From Clostridia bacterium (GTDB lineage: Bacteria > Bacillota_A > Clostridia > Christensenellales > UBA1242): a stretch of 13,201 nucleotides of DNA. The position numbers were made by a program, and so were the translations under genes. Shown here in pieces: positions 1-10,191 of the stretch (position 1 is its first letter; every line of letters begins with the position of its first letter). Where the stretch lies: NCBI GenBank assembly GCA_028701635.1, contig JAQVQJ010000015.1, positions 1 through 13,201 of the forward strand. Direction: 5' to 3'. Under the pieces are notes generated by a model. The model did not search any database. It was not told the DNA's origin and saw only the letters and a list, made by a program, of their open reading frames with translations.

Positions 1-2
1 GA

Positions 3-272
3 GATGAAGTAAATCTAGAAAGATTTGAGGAAATAAAAATAATCGATGGCTACGATAGAGCAAAAACATTCCATGAAATTATGTTTGAAAAAGAAGGAAT
101 TATCTACACGGGTTATATAAAGACTTCGGACTTGCTGGTTGAAGGGTATAATCCAATGTTTATACTAGCAATGTTTATTTTTATAATCGTTTTTTCAATA
201 GCAATTTCAATATTATTTACAACTAGAAAAAAGCGAAAGAAATCTAAAAATCAAGCTTATTTTTTAAAATAA
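3..272 (+). CDS. C-terminal end of membrane-anchored protein with SH3-like segment (5' partial)
   Basis: The reading frame is open from the left edge (first full codon GAT at 3) to TAA at 270-272, so the first methionine in view (81) is probably internal and the real start lies outside the window. The visible 89 residues begin with a segment resembling the end of a bacterial SH3-like domain, with IKIIDGYDRA and later GYIKTSDLL. Next comes one strongly hydrophobic helix (about residues 51-73 of the visible part), then a basic tail with RKKRKK. This suggests an extracytoplasmic SH3-like domain held by a C-terminal membrane helix with its basic tail in the cytoplasm. The large MBG protein at 2910-8144 has the same kind of C-terminal anchor. 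The SH3 assignment is from pattern only; the membrane helix is clear. A bidirectional terminator follows at 336-370. Confidence 0.65.
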   Translation, partial: DEVNLERFEEIKIIDGYDRAKTFHEIMFEKEGIIYTGYIKTSDLLVEGYNPMFILAMFIFIIVFSIAISILFTTRKKRKKSKNQAYFLK

Positions 273-335
273 GGGATAAAGCAAGAATTTTTACTCGATT
301 GACAACACTAAGATACTTTGTCCATATTAACAACA

Positions 336-370
336 AAAAAACTAGTTTGATTTTCCCAAACTAGTTTTTT
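336..370. terminator. Bidirectional intrinsic terminator between convergent genes
   Basis: A perfect 14-bp inverted repeat pairs 336-349 (AAAAAACTAGTTTG) with 357-370 around a 7-base loop. The right arm ends in a T-run on the plus strand (365-370) and the left arm gives a T-run on the minus strand (335-341). It can therefore stop both the gene ending at 272 (+) and the gene ending at 404 (-), which converge here. Confidence 0.85.
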
Positions 371-403
371 GTTTTAATGTTTCTGTTTTTAAAATAAATA
401 ATT

Positions 404-1303
404 TTACCAACGGAATTTTTTAATTTTCGGTCTTTTAACTGGTTCTTTTACTTCTTCCTTTATTTCCATTTCATCAGGTTCTTGTTTAGCTTCTTCAAAA
501 GATTGAGCTTCTAATCTATTTTTTTCTTTTAAAGTTTTTTCTTCATCAGAAGATTTTTTTACAAGTAAGACCAATTGGTCGATAGCATTTTTTAGTGTTT
601 CTTTTACAGATTCTACTGCGGTAATTTTGGCATTATCGAAAACCCTTAAAAGTTCATCAGTTTCTTCTTGATATACTTCTGGCATTTTAATCAATGATTC
701 AGCGGAAATGTTGAGATTTTTTACAATTTCTTCGCTTAGTAATTTAATTAAAAAAGTGTAGTAGTTTTCAGGAGTTAAATCTAAGAAGTCTATCATGTAG
801 CTATGATTTTCAAGATTTAAAACATTATCGACAGAGCTTGCTAAAAATACCTGAAGCTTTGAAAGGGTAAACGCATTACCATTCGCGGCAGCTAACAAAC
901 TCCATTTCATAAATTTTTCATAATTCATTAAACAAAAATCGTACTTTCCTCTTTTATAACAATAACTAAGAAAATCTTGTGGACCGCATTCGTTTATAGC
1001 GCTTGTTGTTATATTATATACGGCTTCATCATAAGCATTTGAGTCTTTATCTGATTTTTCTCTTTTATCAAATAACGCATCTAGTTTTTGTTTTAATGAC
1101 ATAAATAACTCGCGATAAAGAAAAACATCAAAAATTGGAGAAATGTTTGGGTCTTCTATCAATTCGTTTGGGATTCTATTCTCTTGTTCTTTCTCAATTT
1201 TTTGCTGAAAAACAGCACTAGGCACTTTTTTTTCAACGGTCTTTGTTGTATCTTTTTTTGATTTAGTTTTAGTTTTTTTACTATCTATTTTTTTTATTGG
1301 CAT
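404..1303 (-). CDS. Unrecognised 299-residue protein with charged tails, downstream of cls
   Basis: I do not recognise a family. There is no signal peptide or membrane helix, so it is probably cytoplasmic. Residues 1-45 are Lys/Thr/Ser-rich and look disordered. Residues about 50-255 look mostly alpha-helical, with a Cys-containing stretch (NECGPQDFLSYCYKRGKYDF) and a segment KWSLLAAANGNAF that is faintly like a helical repeat. The last 45 residues are rich in Glu and Lys and end in KKFRW. The start at 1301-1303 is preceded by GAGG (minus strand, 1309-1312), five bases upstream. It lies 59 bases downstream of cls on the same strand with no terminator between, so read-through from cls is likely. 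A promoter-like element also sits in the gap. It ends at the bidirectional terminator at 336-370. The gene looks intact and function is unknown. Confidence 0.8.
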   Translation of the reverse strand: MPIKKIDSKKTKTKSKKDTTKTVEKKVPSAVFQQKIEKEQENRIPNELIEDPNISPIFDVFLYRELFMSLKQKLDALFDKREKSDKDSNAYDEAVYNITTSAINECGPQDFLSYCYKRGKYDFCLMNYEKFMKWSLLAAANGNAFTLSKLQVFLASSVDNVLNLENHSYMIDFLDLTPENYYTFLIKLLSEEIVKNLNISAESLIKMPEVYQEETDELLRVFDNAKITAVESVKETLKNAIDQLVLLVKKSSDEEKTLKEKNRLEAQSFEEAKQEPDEMEIKEEVKEPVKRPKIKKFRW

Positions 1304-1318
1304 ATTAACCTCTAACTT

Positions 1319-1347
1319 ATTATAACAAAATTGTATGATTTAAATAA
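1319..1347 (-). promoter_or_regulatory. Candidate promoter for the 404-1303 gene
   Basis: On the minus strand there is a perfect TATAAT (1319-1324) with an extended -10 TG (TGTTATAAT, 1319-1327). The -35-like hexamer TTATTT (1342-1347) sits 17 bases upstream and is weak. The predicted start near 1312 gives a leader of only about nine bases, with the GAGG ribosome site at its very 5' end. The gene may also be read from cls. Confidence 0.45.
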
Positions 1348-1362
1348 ACTTTTTAAGGAAAA

Positions 1363-2805
1363 TTACAAAAGAGGCGAAAATAATTTGAAAAATGCTTGGC
1401 TAACTCTATTTACCCAAGGTTTTGTTGTAAAATATCTTGTATCTATTTGTTTGCAATTTTGTAAATCATTAGTAAAAATATCATTGCTTTTTCGAGCAAA
1501 TTCTTTATTAAATAAAAATGTATTGATTTCAAAATTTAAGCTGAACGACCGGTTATCTAAATTGCAAGTACCTATTGAAACTATTTTGTCATCGACTATC
1601 ATTGTTTTTGAGTGCATAAAGCCGTTATAAGAATAAAATTTAATGCCCGTTGGAAGTAAATCTTTTACATACGACAAGGTTGCATTGAATACAAATTTTT
1701 TATCAGGCTTTGATGGGATCATAATTTCAATTTTAACACCACTTTTTTGCGCGATTAGTAAAGCTCCAATCATAAAATCATCTGGAATAAAATAAGGGGT
1801 TTGAATCCTAATCTTATGCTTTGCAGATAAAATCATTTTTATTAACGCTTCCTTAATTGGTTGTACCGCTACGTCTGGCCCGCTTGTAATAATTTGCGCC
1901 CCAATTTGACCGTGGCTATAAATTCTAGGAAAATATCCCTCTTTTAGAAGATTATCCATACTTGTTTTTATATTTCGGCAATATCTCCAGTCGTTAAAAA
2001 AAGCTATTTGTAGACTATAAACTGCTTTTCCAGTTATTCTAATGTGAGTATCTCGCCATGGTGAAAGTCTCTTTTTTCTTCCCATATGATCATCGCGGAT
2101 ATTTATCCCGCCCGTATAACCTATATTTCCATCGATTACAACAATTTTTCTGTGATTTCTGTAATTTGCTTTAAAGTTTAGATATCTAAAAAAAATTGGA
2201 GGAAAAAACTCCGCGACTTCTCCGCCCGCATCTTTTAGATTCTTGAAAAAAGATTTTTTTGTTCTTATACAACCAAGAGAATCATATATAAGATTAACTT
2301 TTACTCCTTCTTTTGCTTTTTTAACCAATATATTCATAATTTCATGCCCAACAATGTCATCGGCGAAGATGTAATAAAGCATATTTATGGAGTGCTTTGC
2401 CTTTTCTAAATCTTTTTTTAATGCTTCTATTTTTTCTTCCCCACTCGTATATACAGAAATTAAGTTGTTAGAAAAATAGGCACTATTAGAATTGTTAAGA
2501 TTAAAAAGAATAAAATCTGAAGATTGATCCTCGCTTAGTTGAGAAAATAATTGTTTTTGTTTTTTAACGAATTCCACATATTCTTTTCTGTGAATTTTCA
2601 TTTTTTTAATCATTCTTGTTGTTTTATAACTAAGTCCATTTCCAACGAGCAAATAAATTAAGAATCCAATGATAGGCAGAAAGGTTAGAACTACAAGCCA
2701 GGAGATAATTACGTTTGGTTTTTTTCTTTCTACGAAAATCATTATGACAACAAAAAAAATATTGGTTAAAATAACAAGTAATGAAATAAAAGCAAATAAT
2801 GACAT
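1363..2805 (-). CDS. cls: Cardiolipin synthase (phospholipase D superfamily)
   Basis: This is a membrane-bound synthase that joins two phosphatidylglycerol molecules into cardiolipin plus glycerol. The 480-residue length is normal for bacterial Cls. Two N-terminal membrane helices (about residues 4-24 and 33-53) belong to the PLDc_N region. They are followed by two PLD domains, each with an intact HxK(x)4D motif: HRKIVVID (His218, Lys220, Asp225) and HSKTMIVD (His398, Lys400, Asp405). The downstream GGIN and GTCNLDNRSF signatures are also present. The ATG at 2803-2805 has only a weak ribosome site (AAGG three bases upstream) and lies six bases after a TATAAT, so the mRNA may be leaderless. 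The next gene downstream (404-1303) is on the same strand. It is divergent from the MBG surface-protein gene. Family assignment is secure; which Cls paralogue it is cannot be told. Confidence 0.95.
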   Translation of the reverse strand: MSLFAFISLLVILTNIFFVVIMIFVERKKPNVIISWLVVLTFLPIIGFLIYLLVGNGLSYKTTRMIKKMKIHRKEYVEFVKKQKQLFSQLSEDQSSDFILFNLNNSNSAYFSNNLISVYTSGEEKIEALKKDLEKAKHSINMLYYIFADDIVGHEIMNILVKKAKEGVKVNLIYDSLGCIRTKKSFFKNLKDAGGEVAEFFPPIFFRYLNFKANYRNHRKIVVIDGNIGYTGGINIRDDHMGRKKRLSPWRDTHIRITGKAVYSLQIAFFNDWRYCRNIKTSMDNLLKEGYFPRIYSHGQIGAQIITSGPDVAVQPIKEALIKMILSAKHKIRIQTPYFIPDDFMIGALLIAQKSGVKIEIMIPSKPDKKFVFNATLSYVKDLLPTGIKFYSYNGFMHSKTMIVDDKIVSIGTCNLDNRSFSLNFEINTFLFNKEFARKSNDIFTNDLQNCKQIDTRYFTTKPWVNRVSQAFFKLFSPLL

Positions 2806-2811
2806 AACCTT

Positions 2812-2840
2812 ATTATATAGAATTTTTAAAAATTAATAAA
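2812..2840 (-). promoter_or_regulatory. Candidate cls promoter placing +1 on the start codon
   Basis: A perfect TATAAT reads on the minus strand at 2812-2817. The -35-like TTTATT at 2835-2840 (17-base spacer) is weak. With normal -10 to +1 spacing the transcript begins at about 2805, which is the A of the cls ATG, implying a leaderless mRNA. The region is very AT-rich, so chance matches are possible. Confidence 0.4.
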
Positions 2841-2873
2841 GGAAAGTAGGATAATTCTATCTTTTATTAGCTA

Positions 2874-2902
2874 TTGAAATATTATATTTAATATGGTATA
2901 TT
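2874..2902 (+). promoter_or_regulatory. Promoter of the MBG surface-protein gene, apparently leaderless
   Basis: TTGAAA (2874-2879), a 17-base spacer with an extended -10 TG (2894-2895), and TATATT (2897-2902) form a good sigma-A-type promoter. The -10 ends seven bases before the ATG at 2910, so +1 falls at about 2909-2910. No Shine-Dalgarno sequence is visible before the ATG (AATAGCA), which agrees with a leaderless mRNA. Confidence 0.65.
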
Positions 2903-2909
2903 AATAGCA

Positions 2910-5900
2910 ATGAAAAAAGTAAGCCATTTATTATTAATGTGTTTAATTTTATTAGCCGGAATATTTACTTTTTCTGGTCTTTTTTCACGAATAGAAACAG
3001 TTTCTGCGGAAATAAACAATAAACAATTTGTTAACTTTGTATTAACTGGCGGACAAGGATACTATCCTTATAACTATTTTGATGAATTACAGCAAGCAAC
3101 TGATGCAGACAATATTCTATATTACAATAGAGATGGCGAAAAAACTGATGTTTATAGAGCAATAAAAGACAGTGTAGATTTCTTCCCAGAACAATATTCA
3201 ACTGGACAAGTCAGCGTAGCGTTAATTGGAGATATGTTAAAACTTGCCCAGACAGGACATTTTTATGTTTATGCAAGTGCAGGACTACTAGCATTAAAAG
3301 ATAAAGAAAATAGTAAGATAATTATATCAATATCAGCAGATGACCAGACAGTATCTACTACTTCTGATTTAGTACACAGTGGTGGAGATTTTAATCCAGA
3401 TTGGGTAGAAACAGAAAAAATTAATTTAACTCCTGACACTCAATCAGTGGAATTTAGCTTTACAAATAGAGAAACTTCATCTTTTTGGGATAGGGCTGAT
3501 TTCTATATATTTGAGCCGATGATATCTTTTGGATTAAATATTGATGAAATTACTTTAAATATGACAAATAGCATAGTTGTCCAAGGTGAATTATTAGAAT
3601 TAAAGGCAGAAACTTTTTTATCTCAAATACAAGGAGATAGCGAGTTTTTAGAATATTACAAGACTTATCATCAAATAGAGTGGGAAGTTATTAAAGGCAG
3701 TAGTTTATCCTATATATCTGGTTCTTATTTAAAGGTTACTGGAAATTCAGGAATAATAAAAGTAAGGGCAAAATGCCATTCAAGCACTGATAGTGATGAA
3801 TATATATATTCTGACATAATAACATTGAATATAGATTCTTCTATACATAGATTAGATTTAACCGCAAACTTCCCTGATGGAGCAGACCTCTTTGGAGGCG
3901 GAGATTATTTAATTAATGAAACCGAAACGGTTATTTTTGCACATATTAAGCCGGGACATTCTTTTATGAAAATAGTAGATGAAGAAGGAAATGATATTCC
4001 TTATACAATTGTTAATGGAGATTATAGAGCAGTAATTGATATGGGTACATCAAGGCAAATAGAGTTTATTCTTATCAAAGACATTCAAATAACGTCTATC
4101 GAAATTGAAGATAAATACTATGATAGAAATGATATTGCTTATATAGATGAAATTATTATAGATGGAATACTTCCAAATCATAATATTGTAGTAAACGATA
4201 CTCTATCAGGAAGATATTCTTCTATTTTACCCGCGTCTAATATCTATATAAACTTAGAAGGCGAAGTTAGTCTTTCTGGAGCAGACATCAATTTTTATAA
4301 CTTTAATTCCAGTATTCCTGCTACCTATGGAAATATTCTTAAAAGAGATATTTTTGTTACTGCAAATTATGTTGAGAAAGAATATGGAGATAGTGATCCT
4401 ATAATAACATATTCCTTTGAAGCAGACCTTTTATCTGGAGATTCACTAACAGGAGAATTATCAAGACAAGAAGGTGAAATTTTAGGAGAATATGAAATAA
4501 GTCAGGGAACCTTAGACTTACCTAATTATAATATAATTCTTACTTCAAATATTTTTAAAATTGTTGCAAGAAAGATTAATATAGCAAATGTTAGAATTAA
4601 TGATAAAGTGTACGATAAAACTACAACCATTGACCTTTCTTTAATTGAATTAACAGTTGTAGGAACCTTTATAAATGAAAATGCTGAATTAAGATTTGAA
4701 GCTGATTTCGAAAATGTTAATGTTGGCACGGATATAATTGTTAATTTTAATGCGTGGATTATAGGAGAAGAGAGTGGTTGTTATGAATTAATAATGCCGA
4801 CTATGACAATAAAAGGCGATGTTATTCCAAAACTTATAACAATAAGTGCAATTCAAGGAGTTAAGACTTATGGAGATAGAGATCCAAGCTTAACATTCGA
4901 ATATAATGAAGAAGAATTAATTGCAGGAGATCAATTTACTGGATTTATAACTCGCAGCTTAGGGGAAGATGCGGGGACTTATATTATTAGCATAGGGACA
5001 TTATCAGCTTTAAATTATGAAATTAACTTTGTTAATGCAGATTTTATAATTCTTAAAAGAGTTTTAGAAGTTGTAGCACAAAATAAAATAAAAACTTACG
5101 GTGAAATTGATCCTGCACTAACTTATATTATAAGTGATGGATACGTTCTTGAAGGGGAAATTTTAGGATTAACTCTAAAAAGAGCTTCCGGAGAATCTGT
5201 TGGAAACTATGAAATATTAATTGATTCTCAATTAAATATAAACTATGAAATTCATTATACACCAGCTAATTTTGTAATTAACAAAAGAGATGCGATAATC
5301 AATGTTTCAACACTCGAAAAAATATATAATGGAAATAATGTAGGTATTTTATCAATTGAATATGAAAACATAATCTTAACAGATGAAGTTTCATTGAATA
5401 TAATTTCTTTATTTGAAAGCCCAAATGCGGGCACTTCCGTTGTTAATTATTATCATAATAATGAATTGATTAGTGAATTTAACTCTTCACTTATAACGGG
5501 AAATAATTCAGATTATAATTTTATATTTAATGTAAGCCGTAATTCTAAAATTCATAAAAAAGAAATATCAGTAATTGTTCAATCAGATAACTATAAAAAA
5601 TATGGCGATGAAGATAAATACAATTATTTAATTAATGGAATAGTTGAGGGTGAAGTATTAAATGGAGAATTGGAGAGAATAACGGGCGAAAACGTAGGTT
5701 CTTATACAATAAACCAAGGAACATTAACAAATGAAAATAATCCTAATTATATTATAGAGTTTGAATGCAATGGTATTTTTATTATTTTAAAAAGAGATGT
5801 AAAGATTATTATAGACAATCTTGAAATATTTTATGGAGAAGATGAAGGAGAAATAGTTTACTATTTAGCAGGCACAACACCCTTACAAAGTGGAGTTAAT

Positions 5901-8144
5901 TTAACAGATATCTTAACGGGAAGTCCTACCAGAGAAAGCGGTTTTGATAATGGAGTGTATAAATATTTAGTTGGATCACTAATGTTAAAACAAGAAATTA
6001 AAAACAATTATAACTTTATATTTCAAGCTGGCAGTCTTACTATTAAAAAAATAATTGTCGATATAAATATTAATAATTGCACTAAGTCTTATGGCGAAGA
6101 TGATCCTGTTATTGTATATCAAATAAATGTTGGAAGCTTTGTTAATTTAAATGATTTAACAATTACAAGGGAAGAGGGCGAAAATGTTGGCGATTATCTT
6201 ATAACCGCTACAGCTACCAAGAATTATAATATGACTTTCACTCATAGCAATCTTACTATTATACCTACACAATTAACAATTAAGGCTAATGATTTATTAA
6301 AGACTTATGGAAACTTAGATCCTACATTAAGTTTTACTATTACAAGTGGAATTTTAATGTTTGAAGACACCGTTAGCAGTATATTCTTGGGAAATATAGA
6401 GAGAGAAGAAGGTGAGCAAGCAGGAACATATATTATTAGTCAAGGGAGTTTAACTTCAACACCTAATTATTTTATTAATTTTCAATCGGGAGCTTTATTG
6501 ATCCAAAAGAAAAATTTGTTAATTAAAGCTAATGCCGTAATTAAGTTTTTAGATGAAGAAACTCAGCCTGAGTTAACATACATTGCAGAAGGAATTGTTG
6601 AAGAAGATGGCTTTTCAGTTGAATTATTTGTTGATGCTCCTAATGAATTAGGGGAGTATGATATTCAAATTAGTACTCTAGATTCGCGTAATTATAACAT
6701 AACTTTTGTAAGTGCAAAATATTCAATAGTGAAAAGGGCTTTATATGTAAATATTGATTATGTGGCAAAAGAGTATGACGGAACAAGTGAAGCAAATTTA
6801 ACATATTCTATTTCCGGAGACATTGAAGTTGGCGATGAAGATTTATTAGGAATTACAATAACTAAAGAAGAAGGATATTTGGTTGGTAAATACTTAATTA
6901 CTGCTACATCATCAAATGATAAATATGAAATAGTTGTAGATGAAAATCATTTTGAAATTCTTCCAAGAAAAATAACTATAAAAGCAGATGATATTGAAAT
7001 AACCTACGGAGAGGCTGTTCCAGATCAAAGTCTTTGGACATATACTATCGAAGGGCAGGTTATTGACAACGAGTTGAACATTAATCTTTATAGAACTCAA
7101 AATTATTGTGCTGGAACATTTAAAATTTTGGGAACCATAACTAATACTAATAATTATGATATTACTTTTATACCGGGGCAGTTAATTATTAATAAGAAAA
7201 CAATTAATGTTTATGTAAATAATTATGAAAAAATATATGGACAATCAGATCCATATCTAAGTTATTCATTAGACCAAAATTCTTTACATAATGGAGATAT
7301 TTTATTAGGAGCGATAACTCGTGAAGTTGGAAATAACGCTGGTGGGTATAACTTAATTTGTTCACTTGTTAATGAAAATTATAATTTTGTTATGAATAAA
7401 GCAAAATTGACAATAAAACCTAAAGAATTAATTTTAGTAACATCTACATTAGATAAAATTTATGATGAAACTGATGTAGCCTATTTAAGAATGCCAACTC
7501 TTTCAGGTATTTTTAATAACGATGATGTATATCTTGACTATAAGCTAAATGAATTAGCTCGCTTTGAAGATGCGGAAGTTGGTGATGATAAATTGGTTAT
7601 TGTATATGGTGGAAAACTTGCAGGAAAAATGGCACAAAACTATTATGTAACTAGACCAGTTGGATTAACTGCAAGTATCGCAAACTCTGTTGTTAAAGAT
7701 GGTTCTGTATCCGTTTTTACTTCACCTTCTAACACCAAATTAAAAATTGGAACCGCTTTACAAACTACTCAAACACAAGTAGAAGAAAATAATTTTGGAG
7801 AAACAAAATTAGTTTTAGGCTCATATAGTTTAGCATTGTCATATAACGATGAAGAATTTGAAAATTATGGGTTGGTTAATGTTGCCATTGAATTAGAAAG
7901 AGATTATCTTAATGTTCAATTATTTTCTGTAGATGAAAATGGAGATATGCAAATTTTGAAAAGCAGGTTTAAAGATGGCAAAGTTATTTTTGAAACAGAT
8001 CAATTAGGAACGTATGTTGTAGTAGTAGATGATGATCATTGGGTAGATTATGCAATCATAGTAGCTTTGATTTGTTTCTCTTTCTTATTAGCGACAATTT
8101 TTCTTACTAAAATATATAAAATAAAGAAAGATAGAAAAATTTAG
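2910..8144 (+). CDS. Very large secreted, membrane-anchored surface protein with MBG/YDG repeats
   Basis: This 1744-residue protein is exported and displayed on the cell surface. A signal peptide (residues 1 to about 34: basic start, hydrophobic core, cleavage probably after TVSA) is followed by a beta-rich N-terminal region (about 35-205). Then come an Ig-like region (about 208-310) and a segment like a bacterial surface repeat (GGGDYLINETE, about 320-390). About fifteen tandem repeats of 72-92 residues fill 392-1593. A C-terminal beta domain (about 1594-1708) ends in FETDQLGTYVVVV. One membrane helix (about 1714-1735) and a basic tail (KIKKDRKI) finish it. There is no LPXTG sorting signal and no obvious enzyme motif. 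MBG and YDG domains are known from bacterial adhesins and other surface proteins, so an adhesin or stalk role is inferred. It is a single-gene unit, between its own promoter and the terminator at 8151-8182. Ligand unknown. Confidence 0.9.
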   Translation: MKKVSHLLLMCLILLAGIFTFSGLFSRIETVSAEINNKQFVNFVLTGGQGYYPYNYFDELQQATDADNILYYNRDGEKTDVYRAIKDSVDFFPEQYSTGQVSVALIGDMLKLAQTGHFYVYASAGLLALKDKENSKIIISISADDQTVSTTSDLVHSGGDFNPDWVETEKINLTPDTQSVEFSFTNRETSSFWDRADFYIFEPMISFGLNIDEITLNMTNSIVVQGELLELKAETFLSQIQGDSEFLEYYKTYHQIEWEVIKGSSLSYISGSYLKVTGNSGIIKVRAKCHSSTDSDEYIYSDIITLNIDSSIHRLDLTANFPDGADLFGGGDYLINETETVIFAHIKPGHSFMKIVDEEGNDIPYTIVNGDYRAVIDMGTSRQIEFILIKDIQITSIEIEDKYYDRNDIAYIDEIIIDGILPNHNIVVNDTLSGRYSSILPASNIYINLEGEVSLSGADINFYNFNSSIPATYGNILKRDIFVTANYVEKEYGDSDPIITYSFEADLLSGDSLTGELSRQEGEILGEYEISQGTLDLPNYNIILTSNIFKIVARKINIANVRINDKVYDKTTTIDLSLIELTVVGTFINENAELRFEADFENVNVGTDIIVNFNAWIIGEESGCYELIMPTMTIKGDVIPKLITISAIQGVKTYGDRDPSLTFEYNEEELIAGDQFTGFITRSLGEDAGTYIISIGTLSALNYEINFVNADFIILKRVLEVVAQNKIKTYGEIDPALTYIISDGYVLEGEILGLTLKRASGESVGNYEILIDSQLNINYEIHYTPANFVINKRDAIINVSTLEKIYNGNNVGILSIEYENIILTDEVSLNIISLFESPNAGTSVVNYYHNNELISEFNSSLITGNNSDYNFIFNVSRNSKIHKKEISVIVQSDNYKKYGDEDKYNYLINGIVEGEVLNGELERITGENVGSYTINQGTLTNENNPNYIIEFECNGIFIILKRDVKIIIDNLEIFYGEDEGEIVYYLAGTTPLQSGVNLTDILTGSPTRESGFDNGVYKYLVGSLMLKQEIKNNYNFIFQAGSLTIKKIIVDININNCTKSYGEDDPVIVYQINVGSFVNLNDLTITREEGENVGDYLITATATKNYNMTFTHSNLTIIPTQLTIKANDLLKTYGNLDPTLSFTITSGILMFEDTVSSIFLGNIEREEGEQAGTYIISQGSLTSTPNYFINFQSGALLIQKKNLLIKANAVIKFLDEETQPELTYIAEGIVEEDGFSVELFVDAPNELGEYDIQISTLDSRNYNITFVSAKYSIVKRALYVNIDYVAKEYDGTSEANLTYSISGDIEVGDEDLLGITITKEEGYLVGKYLITATSSNDKYEIVVDENHFEILPRKITIKADDIEITYGEAVPDQSLWTYTIEGQVIDNELNINLYRTQNYCAGTFKILGTITNTNNYDITFIPGQLIINKKTINVYVNNYEKIYGQSDPYLSYSLDQNSLHNGDILLGAITREVGNNAGGYNLICSLVNENYNFVMNKAKLTIKPKELILVTSTLDKIYDETDVAYLRMPTLSGIFNNDDVYLDYKLNELARFEDAEVGDDKLVIVYGGKLAGKMAQNYYVTRPVGLTASIANSVVKDGSVSVFTSPSNTKLKIGTALQTTQTQVEENNFGETKLVLGSYSLALSYNDEEFENYGLVNVAIELERDYLNVQLFSVDENGDMQILKSRFKDGKVIFETDQLGTYVVVVDDDHWVDYAIIVALICFSFLLATIFLTKIYKIKKDRKI
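4083..7688 (+). repeat. Tandem array of about 15 MBG/YDG-type protein repeats
   Basis: Each repeat starts with a beta-strand, then a motif like KTYGDxDPxLTY, then GxxxGxYxI and an NYxIxF near the end. The key Tyr of the YG/YD motif falls at residues 404, 492, 568, 654, 730, 806, 898, 975, 1061, 1133, 1289, 1366, 1443 and 1518. A degenerate copy at about 1214 reads FLDEETQPELTY. Copies at 404, 568, 806 and 1518 resemble the longer YDG type (YDRND, YDKTT, YNGNN, YDETD); the others are YGX type. No long near-identical DNA stretches were noticed between copies, so the array looks old rather than freshly expanded. Confidence 0.85.
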
Positions 8145-8150
8145 TTAATT

Positions 8151-9752
<1,602 letters not shown>

Positions 9753-10043
9753 TTATTCTCCTTCTTCAATTATTGCTAAAATATCGCCTTGTCTAATAAT
9801 TTTGTAATTTTTATCATCTATTTTACAATCCATTCCGGCGAACTTTGAATATAAAATTTTATCTCCAACCTTAACATAAATTTTTACTTCTTTACCATCT
9901 ACCAGCCCGCCAATTCCAACGGATACTACTTTTGCAATCTGTGGTTTTTCTTGGGCAGAAGTTGGAATAAAAATACCATTTGAAATCTGCTTAGCTTCCA
10001 ATTCCTCTATTAATATTCTGTCAAAAAGTGGTTTTATTTTCAT
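9753..10043 (-). CDS. groES: Co-chaperonin GroES (10 kDa, Hsp10)
   Basis: GroES is the heptameric lid that caps GroEL and closes the folding chamber. The 96-residue length is standard. The N-terminal KPLFDRILIEE strand is followed by the mobile loop (about residues 17-32) carrying the hydrophobic GIFIP contact motif that binds GroEL. The family signature EKPQIAKVVSVG and the later KVGDKILYSKFAG are also present. The ATG (10041-10043) has a strong ribosome site GGAGG at 10054-10058. It is the first gene of the groES-groEL operon and divergent from the gene at 10193. No CIRCE operator was seen upstream. Confidence 0.97.
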   Translation of the reverse strand: MKIKPLFDRILIEELEAKQISNGIFIPTSAQEKPQIAKVVSVGIGGLVDGKEVKIYVKVGDKILYSKFAGMDCKIDDKNYKIIRQGDILAIIEEGE

Positions 10044-10154
10044 TTATTTTCTTCCTCCATTGTCTTTTATTTATATGCTATATATAAAAATAAATTTAAA
10101 ATCTCATAGTTTTGACATATTTCGCATAAATTACAACAAGAATAATTTTACTTA

Positions 10155-10160
10155 TATAGT
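10155..10160 (+). promoter_or_regulatory. Candidate -10 element for the 10193-11240 gene pair
   Basis: TATAGT at 10155-10160 matches the -10 consensus in five of six bases. The best -35-like hexamer, TTACAA at 10131-10136 (18-base spacer), is weak. Predicted +1 is near 10167, just before the ATG of a seven-codon reading frame at 10168. A perfect TTGACA at 10112-10117 lies too far upstream to pair with this -10. Confidence 0.35.
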
Positions 10161-10167
10161 AAAGTCA

Positions 10168-10191
10168 ATGTCGACTGCCAAAGGGATTTAA
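10168..10191 (+). other. Possible 7-codon leader reading frame (MSTAKGI)
   Basis: ATG at 10168 opens a seven-codon frame ending with TAA at 10189-10191, one base before the TTG start at 10193. It overlaps the AAAGGG ribosome site of the main gene. If transcription starts near 10167 it would be a leaderless leader peptide whose translation could affect the main gene. This is speculative, as such short frames arise easily by chance. Confidence 0.2.

Noticed and set aside
299..326. TTGACA at 299-304 as a promoter
   Set aside because: No good -10 follows, and any transcript would run straight into the terminator at 336-370.
1331..1630. 99-codon plus-strand frame opposite the 3' end of cls
   Set aside because: It mirrors the conserved second HKD domain of cls and has no supporting ribosome site or promoter.
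4083..7688. Regular repetition taken as a possible CRISPR array or DNA satellite
   Set aside because: The periodicity is at protein level (72-92 residues), the frame is open throughout, and no exact DNA repeats with spacers were seen.
10112..10117. Perfect TTGACA as a -35 for the 10193 gene
   Set aside because: At 16-18 bases downstream there is no acceptable -10. The best TATAGT is 37 bases away.
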